From Streptomyces sp. S.PNR 29 (GTDB taxonomy: Bacteria; Actinomycetota; Actinomycetes; Streptomycetales; Streptomycetaceae): 64,000 bases of DNA. Where the stretch lies: positions 248,001-312,000 of the forward strand of contig NZ_JANUQM010000008.1 of NCBI RefSeq assembly GCF_030386795.1. Direction: 5' to 3'. Numbering within the stretch: position 1 is the stretch's first letter; each line of letters starts with the position of its first letter. The position numbers and the translations under genes were made by a program. The notes under the pieces were generated by a model, which saw only the letters and a program-made list of their open reading frames with translations, was not told where the DNA came from and made no database searches. Positions 7,938 through 15,780 of this stretch are shown here, one piece after another.

Positions 7938-8672
7938 TCAGTCCCGCCCCAGCGTTGCCTCGATCTGCTGCACCACCCGCCACAGCGGAGCCCCTCGCCG
8001 GGACACGACGACCACCACGTCCTCGGGCTCCTCCTCGGCGGCAGGTGCCGGAGCGGTGCCGAAGGCGGCCTGCACGTACCCCAGCGCGTGGTCCACGGCG
8101 GCGCTCGCGTCGCCCTTGCCGTCCGAACGCAGCCAGGAGCGCAGCGCGTTGTTGTGCGCCGCGACCACCGCGGCCGCGATCACGTCGGCCCGCAGGGTCC
8201 CGTCCGGGCGGCCGGCGAAGCGCCCGCGCAGATACTCGGCGAGGGCGCGCTCGTAACGCCAGACCACCGACAGCTCGTAGGCGCGCAGCCCGGGCACCTT
8301 CTTGGTGAGGCGGTATCGCTGCACCGAGAAGCCCGGGTTCTCGGCGTACATCCGCAGGACGAGCCGGGCGGCATCGCACACCCGCTGCACCGGTTCGTCC
8401 CCCTCACCGCTCGCCGCGAGGAAGGCCGTCATGTCGGCCAGGCACCTCTCGTGGTCGGGGAAGACCACGTCCTCCTTGGAGGGGAAGTAGCGGAAGAACG
8501 ACCGCCGCCCGACCCCGGCGAGCGCCACGATGTCGTCGACGGTGGTCTGCTCGTAGCCCCGTTCCAGGAACAGCTGGAAGGCCGCCGCGACCAGCGCCTC
8601 CCGGATCGGCGGTCTCGGCGCCGCCGTCTCCGCCTTCTCGCCGCGGCGGGGCGCGGCACTGCTGGAGCTCAT
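7938..8672 (-). CDS. TetR-family transcriptional regulator
   Basis: This 244-residue repressor has an N-terminal helix-turn-helix in the TetR pattern: REALVAAAFQLFLERGYEQT, then VDDIVALAGVGRRSFFRYFPSKEDVV. A ligand-binding domain follows (NPGFSVQRYRLTKKVPGLRAYELSVVWRYERALAEYL). A Glu-rich stretch lies near the C-terminus (AAEEEPEDVVVVV). The ligand is unknown. The operator copy 32-46 nt upstream of the ATG implies autoregulation, and a second copy before the OB-fold gene implies control of that gene. The frame runs on upstream, but residues there are low-complexity, so the ATG at 8672 is used. Confidence 0.9.
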   Translation of the reverse strand: MSSSSAAPRRGEKAETAAPRPPIREALVAAAFQLFLERGYEQTTVDDIVALAGVGRRSFFRYFPSKEDVVFPDHERCLADMTAFLAASGEGDEPVQRVCDAARLVLRMYAENPGFSVQRYRLTKKVPGLRAYELSVVWRYERALAEYLRGRFAGRPDGTLRADVIAAAVVAAHNNALRSWLRSDGKGDASAAVDHALGYVQAAFGTAPAPAAEEEPEDVVVVVSRRGAPLWRVVQQIEATLGRD

Positions 8673-8703
8673 GGACGGGAACGTAACACCTGATCGGCGG
8701 TCA

Positions 8704-8739
8704 TGGCACTCAGTGCACCGATCAGGGGGAACTGAGTGC
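8704..8739. promoter_or_regulatory. TetR-type operator (copy 2) with extra half-site
   Basis: TGGCACTCAGTGCAC at 8704-8718 repeats 13 bases of the operator at 7876-7890. A further half-site, ACTGAGTGC, follows at 8731-8739. The site lies 32 nt before the TetR start on the minus strand, where bound repressor would block its promoter. It is also about 130 nt upstream of the peptidoglycan-binding membrane protein on the plus strand. Confidence 0.6.
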
Positions 8740-8851
8740 TCTCCCGGCCCTTTCGGTGGAGAACGAGCCCGGCTGAACCCTGGGGGCGGCGGCCGCGTAT
8801 CACTCCTCGGGGATGGGCCAGGCGCCTCGTGCGGGACGGAAGGAGAGCAGT

Positions 8852-9571
8852 GTGTCGACACGGTCCGAACCGGGGCAACCGCCCGACAGCCGGATCCTCG
8901 AACCCATCCGGGTCCTGCGGCCCCGCCGCACCGACGCCCTCGCGGAACTGATCGAGGAACTGCGGCGGGACGCCGGTGGCGAATCCGGGCGGAAAACCGG
9001 CGGGGAACCGTCGCGGGACGCAGGCGGCTACGAGTCCGTTGCGGTGCCGAGCCGTCCCCGGCGAGACACCCGGCCACCGGCCGGAGCCGAGGACGAGACG
9101 CAGGAAATCCCACCGGTCACCACCGACGGCGGCGGGGGCGCCGGCCCTCGCTCCGGGCGCGGACTGCGCCTGGCCGCCCTCGCCGTGGCCGTGACCGCCG
9201 CCGCACTGGCCGGCTTCGGCAGCGCCCTCCTCCTGCCGGACCGCAGTGAGGACAAGGACGACAGCGCGGCACCGGCTGCCCCGCCGCCCGCCACCGCCAC
9301 GGCGAGCCCCGCCCCGGCACCCACGGCCCCGACCGACCCCGACGGTCCCGGCACCCTCCGCGAGGGAGCCGCCGGCCCCGACGTGACCGAACTCCAGCAA
9401 CGCCTGCTGCGCATCCCGGACGTCTACACGGGCGGCTCCACCAACGGCCGCTACGACGCCGACCTGACCGAGGCGGTGGCCCGTTTCCAGCTCTGGTACG
9501 GCATCCGGGGCGACGAGACCGGCGTCTACGGCGACGACACGCGCCTCGCGCTGGAGTCCCGTACCGGCTGA
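8852..9571 (+). CDS. Membrane protein with C-terminal peptidoglycan-binding domain
   Basis: This 239-residue single-pass protein has a charged cytoplasmic N-terminus of about 105 residues, with an Arg/Glu-rich helix (RRTDALAELIEELRRDAGG). One membrane helix follows (LRLAALAVAVTAAALAGFGSALLL), then an Ala/Pro/Thr linker. The C-terminal domain matches PG_binding_1 (LREGAAGPDVTELQQRLLRI...GRYDADLTEAVARFQ). It probably ties the membrane to the cell wall. The GTG start is set by GGAAGGAG about 8 nt upstream. No neighbouring gene clarifies its partner. Confidence 0.8.
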   Translation: MSTRSEPGQPPDSRILEPIRVLRPRRTDALAELIEELRRDAGGESGRKTGGEPSRDAGGYESVAVPSRPRRDTRPPAGAEDETQEIPPVTTDGGGGAGPRSGRGLRLAALAVAVTAAALAGFGSALLLPDRSEDKDDSAAPAAPPPATATASPAPAPTAPTDPDGPGTLREGAAGPDVTELQQRLLRIPDVYTGGSTNGRYDADLTEAVARFQLWYGIRGDETGVYGDDTRLALESRTG

Positions 9572-9667
9572 ACCGGGCACGGCCCGAGACATGGCTGCCG
9601 TATGGCATGGATGCCTGTGCCGTGGTGAGGTGTTGCGGGAGTGCGGACCTCGGCAGACGGGAGTGGC

Positions 9668-10162
9668 GTGAGCATGGCGGGCATGGACGCGTTCATCGAC
9701 CGGCTCAACCCCGACATGTGCGTGGTGACCGCCGCGGCGGGCGGGGAGCGGGCCGGCTGTCTGGTCGGGTTCGCCTCCCAGTGCTCCATCGAGCCCGTGC
9801 GGTTCGTGGTGTGGCTGTCCGAGGCGAACCGGACCTTCCGGGTGGCCCGGTCGGCCGACGTCCTCGCCGTTCACCTCTTGACCCGTGACCAGCGGGACCT
9901 CGCCGAGCTGTTCGGCGGGCAGACCGGCGACCGCGTGGACAAGTTCGCGCGGGTCCGCTGGCGGCAGGGGTACGGCGGGGCCGTCGTCCTGGAGGACGCG
10001 CGGGCGTGGTTCGTCGGGCGCATCACGCTGCACGCCGGCGGCGGGGACCACGTCGGCTTCGTGCTCGACCCGGTCGAGTGGGGCGAGCGGGACGCGGACG
10101 ACGAACCGCTGCTGCGCCTCGCCGACGCCGGCACCATCGCACCAGGTCATCCCGTGGACTGA
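9668..10162 (+). CDS. Flavin reductase-like FMN-binding protein
   Basis: This protein of about 164 residues belongs to the flavin reductase-like split-barrel family. MDAFIDRLNPDMCVVTAAAGGERAGCLVGFASQCSIEP follows the usual 'valTa..g..G.t.s.f.s.s..P' pattern, and FVVWLSEANRTFRVARSADVLAVHLL is also typical. It probably binds FMN or FAD and supplies reduced flavin, but no monooxygenase partner is adjacent. The start is uncertain: GTG 9668 and ATG 9674 both follow GGGAG, and a GTG at 9641 also opens the frame. It is convergent with the phosphatase gene. Confidence 0.82.
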   Translation: MSMAGMDAFIDRLNPDMCVVTAAAGGERAGCLVGFASQCSIEPVRFVVWLSEANRTFRVARSADVLAVHLLTRDQRDLAELFGGQTGDRVDKFARVRWRQGYGGAVVLEDARAWFVGRITLHAGGGDHVGFVLDPVEWGERDADDEPLLRLADAGTIAPGHPVD

Positions 10163-10194
10163 TGCAGCGGCCCGGCCCCGACGGTGCCGATGCC

Positions 10195-12585
10195 TCAGCC
10201 TGGCTCGTCCGGCATCCGGATGTCCAGCACGCACACGTCGTCCTGCCGCTCCTCCTCCAGCATCGCGGCGAGAAGCGGCTCCAGGGATCCGGTCGCGTCG
10301 GTGTGGTGGGCGGCGACGGCCTCCGCGAGCCGCCGCAGACCCAGGTCGATGTTCTCCGGGGACCGCTCGACCAGACCGTCCGTGTACATGATGAGCCGGT
10401 CGCCCGGCTCCAGGCGGCACTCCGCCTCCTCGAAGACCGGCGTCGAGGTCGCCCCGAGCAGCATGCCGCTCGGCCGGTCCAGGTAGCGCACCTCGCCATC
10501 GCGCAGCAGCAACGGCGGCGGATGACCGGCCTGCGCCCAGACCAGGCGGTGATCGGTGGGGCCGTAGCGGGCCAGGATCATCGTCGCGGTGCCGTGGGAG
10601 TCCCTGGAGTGCAGCAGCAGCGTGTTGAGCCGGGCGAGCGCACCGGTCAGCGACGAGCCCGTGATGACCATGCCCTTGGCGGTGAAGCGGAGCTGGGCCA
10701 TCGTGGCGACGGCATCCACGCCGTGCCCGGCGACGTCGCCGACCACGAACAGGGCGTCACCGTTGGGCAGTTCTATCGCGCTGAACCAGTCGCCGCCGAC
10801 GTGGACCCCCGACTGCGCGGGCAGATAGGCGACCTCGACGCGCAGCCCGGCCAGCTGCACGGGCCTCTTCGGCAGCGGCAGCAGCGCGTGCTGGAGCCGC
10901 GCGGCCAGCGTCCGTTCCGTCCGCAGGATGTCGTGTTGTGTGAGCATCGCCCGCTCGCTCTCCACGAGCGCCAGCTCCGCCCGACGCTGCGCGGTCAGGT
11001 CCTGTACGAAGCCGTGCACTTCGACGGGCGTGTCGTCGATGTCCGTCACCGCCTCGGCGACGAACCGCAGATGCCGCACACCGTGGGGTGTCCTGGCCCG
11101 GAACGGCAGGTCCAGCGGCCGGCCGGCCCGCAGCAGGTCCCCGACCGCCCGGGCCAGCGCGGGGACGTCATCGGGCGCCGCGAGGTCGGGGAGGTCGCCG
11201 ATGCGGACCGGGCCGAGCTCGGGATCCCGGCCGAGAATGGCGAAGACCTGGGAAGACCAACTGGCCTCGTGGGTGACCAGGTTCCAGTTCGCCCAGCCGA
11301 GGTTGCCCAGTCGCTGCAGGTCGGCCAGCCGCTGTTCCTGCCGGTCGGAGGAGTCGTGCCGGATCCAGGTGACGGCCAGCCCGCCGCCCAGCCTCGCCAC
11401 CCGGACCGAGTAGGTGGACAGCTCCGCGACCCCGGACACGACCTCCTGGTGCGCGAACGGCTCGCCCTCGTACGGCTCCCCGGTGGCGAGCGTGTGCCGG
11501 CAGCCCTGCCACAGCGGCTCGCCAGCCATGGTGGGAAAGCAATCGAGAAGCCGCCGGCCCACGAGCTCGTCGCCGGTGCGGCCGACGACGTCACCCACCT
11601 GTGCGGTCGCGGCGTCGACGCGGTAGTCCTGGACCTCTCCCGACTTGGCGCGCAGCGGGGTGAGCAGCAGCGCGGCCACCGGCAGCGCGTCGAACACCGC
11701 CTGCACGGCGTCGGCGGCGCCTCCCGCGGCCCGCTCCGGCCGGGCGCCGAACGCGCGCAGCCGCCCGGCGCACAGCCGCGCGACGGCGCACAGGTGTTCC
11801 CGGGCCTGGGGTGCGAAGGGCTCGGCACGGCCGCGCAGGACGCCGAGGCAGACCTCGGCCGTGTCCCCGAGCTGCACGGGCAGCCAGGCACGGGACCGCC
11901 ACCGCTCGGGCGGATCCCCGATCAGCAGATACCGCTCCCGGTCCCGATCGATCTCCTCCAGCCAGCGCGGTTGCCGGGCGCGCAGCGCGTCCAGCGCGGC
12001 CACTCCGCTGAGCGGCGGCACCTGCTGCCACTGGGAGGCCAGAGTGTCGTCGATGCCGGCGTGCCCGATCAGTTCGAGTCCTCCGGCGGGCAGCCGGGCG
12101 TAGAGAATGATCGCGTCGGCCCCGACCTCCGGAGCGAGGTGCTCCAGCAGGCAGCGGGCGAGGTCCCGCGGGGTGCCGACGTGGACGAGGGACTTGGCGA
12201 GGCGGCCGAGGGTGGAGGAGAGGCCGTTCTCCGCGAGGGCGTCGGCGGGCGTGCCGGGGCCGGGGGAGCCGGGCGCCACGGCGGGGAGCTCCGGTTCGTC
12301 GTCGGCGTCGAGCGGTGGCATCAGCGTGCCGAGCGTGATCCAGCACTCCTCCAGGAGCGTGCGCCGCTCGGCCTTGGCACGCTGCAGCAGCAACTCGCGC
12401 GCGGCCTCCGCGGAGCACCCGGTCAGCGCCATCACCGCGCCCTTGGCCCGCTCCAGGACAGCGGACGTCGCCGCCAGATCGCGCAGCCGGTCCATCTCGG
12501 CACGCTGCCTGGCCACCACTCTGGCCATCGCGGCCATGTCCGGCACGGTGCCGGACTCGGCCGGCGTGGCGGGCTCGCTCGTCAC
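10195..12585 (-). CDS. ANTAR-GAF-PAS-SpoIIE (PP2C) signalling phosphatase
   Basis: This is a multidomain protein of about 796 residues. The N-terminus (residues about 25-85) matches an ANTAR RNA-binding domain (SAVLERAKGAVMALTGCSAEAARELLLQ). A GAF domain follows (LVHVGTPRDLARCLLEHLAPEVGADAIILY), then two PAS-like sensor regions around residues 290-530. A C-terminal SpoIIE/PP2C phosphatase begins near 555 (RTLAARLQHALLPLPKRPVQ) and has metal-binding Asp in GGDWFSA, VVGDVAGHG and MYTDGLVER. Such phosphatases dephosphorylate anti-anti-sigma factors. An N-terminal ANTAR is unusual in this family and suggests an RNA or nucleic-acid output or input. The GTG at 12585 is preferred; an ATG 11 codons earlier also opens the frame. 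Confidence 0.85.
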   Translation of the reverse strand: MTSEPATPAESGTVPDMAAMARVVARQRAEMDRLRDLAATSAVLERAKGAVMALTGCSAEAARELLLQRAKAERRTLLEECWITLGTLMPPLDADDEPELPAVAPGSPGPGTPADALAENGLSSTLGRLAKSLVHVGTPRDLARCLLEHLAPEVGADAIILYARLPAGGLELIGHAGIDDTLASQWQQVPPLSGVAALDALRARQPRWLEEIDRDRERYLLIGDPPERWRSRAWLPVQLGDTAEVCLGVLRGRAEPFAPQAREHLCAVARLCAGRLRAFGARPERAAGGAADAVQAVFDALPVAALLLTPLRAKSGEVQDYRVDAATAQVGDVVGRTGDELVGRRLLDCFPTMAGEPLWQGCRHTLATGEPYEGEPFAHQEVVSGVAELSTYSVRVARLGGGLAVTWIRHDSSDRQEQRLADLQRLGNLGWANWNLVTHEASWSSQVFAILGRDPELGPVRIGDLPDLAAPDDVPALARAVGDLLRAGRPLDLPFRARTPHGVRHLRFVAEAVTDIDDTPVEVHGFVQDLTAQRRAELALVESERAMLTQHDILRTERTLAARLQHALLPLPKRPVQLAGLRVEVAYLPAQSGVHVGGDWFSAIELPNGDALFVVGDVAGHGVDAVATMAQLRFTAKGMVITGSSLTGALARLNTLLLHSRDSHGTATMILARYGPTDHRLVWAQAGHPPPLLLRDGEVRYLDRPSGMLLGATSTPVFEEAECRLEPGDRLIMYTDGLVERSPENIDLGLRRLAEAVAAHHTDATGSLEPLLAAMLEEERQDDVCVLDIRMPDEPG

Positions 12586-12670
12586 GCGTTGAGCATTACA
12601 TACGGAAGCGGATTCCATGCCCGGCTTGACACCACGGACTCGGTCCGGCTACCCGCGCACCCCGGCGCGG

Positions 12671-13237
12671 TCAGTCGTCCGGCAACCGGTACAGCCACCG
12701 CCGCAGCGCCCGGCTGAGCAGCGGCATCACCACGTAGGTGAGCATCGGCAGCAGCACGATCGGGAACAGTGCGGCGCGCAACGGCAGCGGCCAGCCGGTC
12801 GTATGGGGCGTCGCCAGCCACTGGATGAGGAATGTGAACGGGTAGGCGCCGAGGAAGGTGGTGAGCACCATCTTCCACCGGGGCGGGGCCTGCACGGTCG
12901 TGCCGGGCAGGCTGAACCAGGTCTCCATTCCGGTCGTCGACTGCCGCTCGCTGCTGACCTCCGTGGCGATGCCGTCGATCCGCGCGTGCCACTCGGCTCG
13001 CTCCGTGGAGTCCAGCCAGGCGCCGAGCCGGTGCGGATCGGAGAAGCGCAGCACCGCGTGGTAGCGGTGGCCGTCCTCGGCGTGCAGCCAGGAGACGCCC
13101 TCGTTGCCCGAGAACCGTCTGGCGCAGCGAGTGATGCCGCGCGTCCACTCCTCGAACTGCTTTTCCTGACCGGGGCGCACTTCCCACGTGAAGACCGTGG
13201 TCACCGGCTCGCCCCGGCGCGTCTCGGTGGTGCTCAT
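12671..13237 (-). CDS. ABM-domain membrane protein
   Basis: This 188-residue protein has an N-terminal antibiotic-biosynthesis-monooxygenase-like ferredoxin fold (TTVFTWEVRPGQEKQFEEWTRG...RYHAVLRFSDPHRLGAWLDSTERAEW). The C-terminal 70 residues form two membrane helices (VLTTFLGAYPFTFLIQWLA and FPIVLLPMLTYVVMPLLSRAL). This soluble-ABM-plus-membrane layout recurs in actinobacteria, but its chemistry is not established. The ATG at 13237 is used; a further in-frame ATG lies 11 codons upstream. The unrecognised gene at 13292 precedes it on the same strand by 54 nt, so the two may be co-transcribed. Confidence 0.78.
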   Translation of the reverse strand: MSTTETRRGEPVTTVFTWEVRPGQEKQFEEWTRGITRCARRFSGNEGVSWLHAEDGHRYHAVLRFSDPHRLGAWLDSTERAEWHARIDGIATEVSSERQSTTGMETWFSLPGTTVQAPPRWKMVLTTFLGAYPFTFLIQWLATPHTTGWPLPLRAALFPIVLLPMLTYVVMPLLSRALRRWLYRLPDD

Positions 13238-13291
13238 CCCCGCACGGGTGCCACACGAGGCTCCGGTCATGCCCCGTCGTCCCGGGGCGGC

Positions 13292-13666
13292 TCAGCGCCC
13301 GGCGTTGTGCTCCACCAGCGCCTGGCTGACCGCGCGCACGCTGCGCGCGATGTGCTGCAGCTGCATGACCTCCGCCGCGTACAGCTTGATGGTGTGCTCG
13401 ATGACCGACTCCGGCAGGCCGAGCCGGGGCAGGTCGGCCCGCGCGGTCTGCAGGGCGGTACGGGCCACCCGGACCTCGTGCTGGACCTGGATCTCCGCGT
13501 GGCGGGCGAGCAGCACGGGGTGGCGGATCAGCGCGGGATAGCTGGCGTAGCGCGCCGGCACCAGCTCGCGCAGCCACTTGGCCGCGGAGCGCTCCCAGTC
13601 GTAGGAGCCGGGGGTCTTGACCTGGCAGGGCCAGTCCGGGCTGATGCGCGTGGACGTCAGGGGCAT
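13292..13666 (-). CDS. Unrecognised conserved-looking protein
   Basis: This 124-residue protein is not recognised. It contains CQVKTPGSYDWERSAAKWLRELVP and a helical second half (RHAEIQVQHEVRVARTALQTARADL...EVMQLQHIARSVRAVSQALVEHN) that could form a helical bundle or coiled coil. There are two in-frame ATGs; the second (13666) sits 8 nt after GGAAG and is preferred over 13672. It probably forms an operon with the ABM membrane protein downstream. The open frame extends upstream to an AT-rich region, but that part is compositionally unlike coding DNA. Confidence 0.6.
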   Translation of the reverse strand: MPLTSTRISPDWPCQVKTPGSYDWERSAAKWLRELVPARYASYPALIRHPVLLARHAEIQVQHEVRVARTALQTARADLPRLGLPESVIEHTIKLYAAEVMQLQHIARSVRAVSQALVEHNAGR

Positions 13667-14030
13667 GATCATCGCTTCCGGGTGTGCGGCGTCGTCGAGG
13701 GGTGGGGCGACGGGGGTGGGCGGCCCCGGCCTAGGGGAGGGCCGGGGCCGCCACGGGCGCTCGCGCAGGCGATGCCCGATCGAACACGCGAGGCGCCTGA
13801 ACGGGTAGGAGTCGGCGGCCTCGGGTGTTCGCGAAGGAGCCCGGAAGGGGCAGGCGTCGCCCGCGCGGCGAGTGGTGCAGCGTGCGCATGGGCGGACCGT
13901 CGGCTTTCTCCGGGCTGTGGTGAGTGCGTGAGAAGTATTTATATATGCCGTCGGCTTTGCAAGACGTATGTAAACATTCATGCCTGCTTTGTCGCGGATG
14001 CTTCCGTTCTGCGCCGGTTGCGGCCGCGGA
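13667..14030. other. Non-coding stretch with hairpin and AT-rich block
   Basis: No gene is supported here. It contains a strong 12-bp hairpin (13720-13751) and, near 13930-13980, an AT-rich run (GTATTTATATATGCC) that stands out from the surrounding high-GC DNA. The AT-rich run lies directly downstream of the RpiR regulator gene. Confidence 0.6.
13720..13751. terminator. 12-bp perfect hairpin, likely terminator
   Basis: GCGGCCCCGGCC pairs perfectly with GGCCGGGGCCGC across an 8-nt loop. There is no U-tract, as is common in Streptomyces. It lies about 280 nt past the stop of the RpiR gene, and also in the possible leader of the 13292-13666 gene, so a role in the latter cannot be excluded. Confidence 0.5.
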
Positions 14031-14948
14031 TCAGTCGCGCAGGAAGAACTGATGCTGGTCGGCGACCTGCTCGTACTCGTCCAGACGGGCCTGGGTCCGT
14101 TCGGGGTCCGCGTCGGTCATGGCCTGGAGCAGCGCGGCGCACATGACACCGGGCGCCGCGTAGGAGTCGAAGACCAGACGCGAGCCGGTACCGGTGGCGA
14201 AAGTGACGTCGGCCTCGTCCGCCACCGGCCCCAGTGCCAGATCGGTGATCAGGGCGACCTTGAGGCCGGCGTGGCGCGCGACCCGGACGGCGGTGAGCGT
14301 CTCCTGGGCGTGCCGGGGCATGGAGAACGCCAGCACCCAGGTGCCGCCGGCCTCGCGGGACTGCAGCAGAGCGTCGTAGGCGACACTGCCGCCTCGCGTC
14401 ACCAGGCGCACATCGGGGTGGATACGGCGGGCCGCGTAGGCGAAGTACTCGGCGAGCGAGACGGAGATGCGCAGGCCGAGCACGGTCAGCGGCGTCGAGG
14501 CGGACAGTTCGCGGCCGACGCCGATCACCCGGTCGGGGTCGGCGAAGTCCCGCCGCAGGTTCTCCAGGTTCTCGATCTCGGCGTCGACCGCCGCCTGCAG
14601 TTCGTTGCCCCGGTTCTCCTCGGCGGGGCCGCCGGCGAGCGTGCCGAGCGCGATCGACTGGAGCTTCTCCCGTAGCGCCGGGTAACCGCTGAAGCCGATC
14701 GCGGCGGCGAAACGCGTCACCGAGGGCTGGCTCACGCCCACCCGGTCGGCGAGATCCGTGATCGAGAGGAACGCCGCCTCGGTGATGTGCTCGATCAGGT
14801 ACTGGGCGATGCGCCGCTGCCCAGGGGAGAGCCGGGGGCGGTCGAACAGCTCCCTGAGCTGGGAAGTCGGGGAGGCCTCCGCTTCCGGGCCGGTCTTTCC
14901 CGAGGTGATCGCGGATGCCTGTGCACGTGCCTGCTGCGGCGATGGCAC
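14031..14948 (-). CDS. MurR/RpiR-family transcriptional regulator
   Basis: This 305-residue regulator has an N-terminal RpiR helix-turn-helix (LSPGQRRIAQYLIEHITEAAFLSITDLADRVGVSQPSVTRFAAAIGF). A C-terminal SIS domain senses a phosphosugar (TVLGLRISVSLAEYFAYAARRI...GGTWVLAFSMPRHAQETLTAVRVARHAG). The ligand is unknown; family members respond to sugar phosphates such as MurNAc-6P or ribose-5P. The GTG at 14948 is chosen because an ideal AAAGGAGG sits 7 nt upstream; an ATG 12 codons earlier lacks one. No sugar catabolic operon is adjacent, so the target may lie elsewhere. Confidence 0.9.
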   Translation of the reverse strand: MPSPQQARAQASAITSGKTGPEAEASPTSQLRELFDRPRLSPGQRRIAQYLIEHITEAAFLSITDLADRVGVSQPSVTRFAAAIGFSGYPALREKLQSIALGTLAGGPAEENRGNELQAAVDAEIENLENLRRDFADPDRVIGVGRELSASTPLTVLGLRISVSLAEYFAYAARRIHPDVRLVTRGGSVAYDALLQSREAGGTWVLAFSMPRHAQETLTAVRVARHAGLKVALITDLALGPVADEADVTFATGTGSRLVFDSYAAPGVMCAALLQAMTDADPERTQARLDEYEQVADQHQFFLRD

Positions 14949-15133
14949 CGGTGCGCCTCCTTTGTCTCCCACAGACGTCAACATAGCTCACGGACCGTGC
15001 CCGCCAGGGCTCGCACGAGGGCATTCGCCGCCGACACGGATGGATACCCGCGCGCTGTGCGGGAACCCGCCCGCCACGGAACATCCCGACACGACGGACA
15101 AACCGACCCGACGTAGAACGAGGAGCCCCCGTC

Positions 15134-15307
15134 ATGACCGTCCCGGAAGAGAACCGGCCGAAGACCGAGACCACCGACGAGGTCCTGGAGAACCGGGACC
15201 GCAGCCGGGAGGAAACCGAGTCCAGGACGCCCGGCGCCACCGGCCGCACGATGCGCGAGGCCCTGCAGGAGGCCCAGGTACGGCCCGACGACTACGCCGA
15301 GGAGTGA
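15134..15307 (+). CDS. Small acidic hydrophilic protein
   Basis: This 57-residue ORF is led by GAGGAG 9 nt before its ATG. It is highly charged, rich in Glu, Arg and Thr, and has no membrane segment or Cys. It contains TMREALQEAQVRPDDYAEE at the C-terminus. It is not recognised. It lies 56 nt upstream of the DUF3662 gene on the same strand, so the two may share a transcript. Confidence 0.55.
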   Translation: MTVPEENRPKTETTDEVLENRDRSREETESRTPGATGRTMREALQEAQVRPDDYAEE

Positions 15308-15363
15308 CAGCACCCACGGCCCCGCCGCACCCGACCCCGACACGTTTCGGCAGGTGATACGGA

Positions 15364-15780
15364 ATGAGCGCACTAAGCGCTCTGGAGCAGGCCCTGGAAG
15401 ACCGCTGGGAGGCGCTGTGGGCGCGGGTGTTCGACCGGGAGCCGGTCGAACTCCTCGACGCCCTCCGGCAGGAATGTGACAACAACGCCGTGATCTGCGC
15501 CGAGGGCCGCGTCATGGTGCCCAACGCCTACGACGTGGAACTCGCCCACGTCGTGCACGAGGAACTGACCCGCCGCGGCAGCCGGGTGGGTCAGGAGCTC
15601 ACCGACAGCCTGGCCCGGTACGCCCAGCGGAAAGGCTACGAATGGGCGGGCCCGCTCGCGGTGCACATCGCGAAGTCGGACGACGTGCCCAACGGCCGCT
15701 ACCGCGTGGGCAGCAGTGTGATGCAGCACGTGAGCGCGGAGGGGTTCCAGCACGCCGGCGGCATACCTCATCGCCGGTAG
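15364..15780 (+). CDS. Stand-alone DUF3662 (FhaA N-terminal-like) protein
   Basis: The 138 residues match the N-terminal domain of FhaA. LEQALEDRWEALWARVFDREPVELLDALRQECDNNAVICAEGRVMVPNAYDVEL and GYEWAGPLAVHIAKSDDVPNGRYRVGS follow the DUF3662 pattern closely. In FhaA this domain precedes an FHA phosphothreonine reader and the gene sits with pknA/pknB; here there is no FHA domain and no kinase. It may act as a free adaptor in cell-wall or Ser/Thr-kinase signalling. Its 3' end overlaps the convergent glycosyltransferase gene by 13 nt. Confidence 0.82.
   Translation: MSALSALEQALEDRWEALWARVFDREPVELLDALRQECDNNAVICAEGRVMVPNAYDVELAHVVHEELTRRGSRVGQELTDSLARYAQRKGYEWAGPLAVHIAKSDDVPNGRYRVGSSVMQHVSAEGFQHAGGIPHRR

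Noticed and set aside
13667..13981. N-terminal extension of the 13292 gene up to an ATG at 13981
   Set aside because: The extra 100 residues are Pro/Arg-rich and cross a strong hairpin, and GGAAG supports the downstream ATG.
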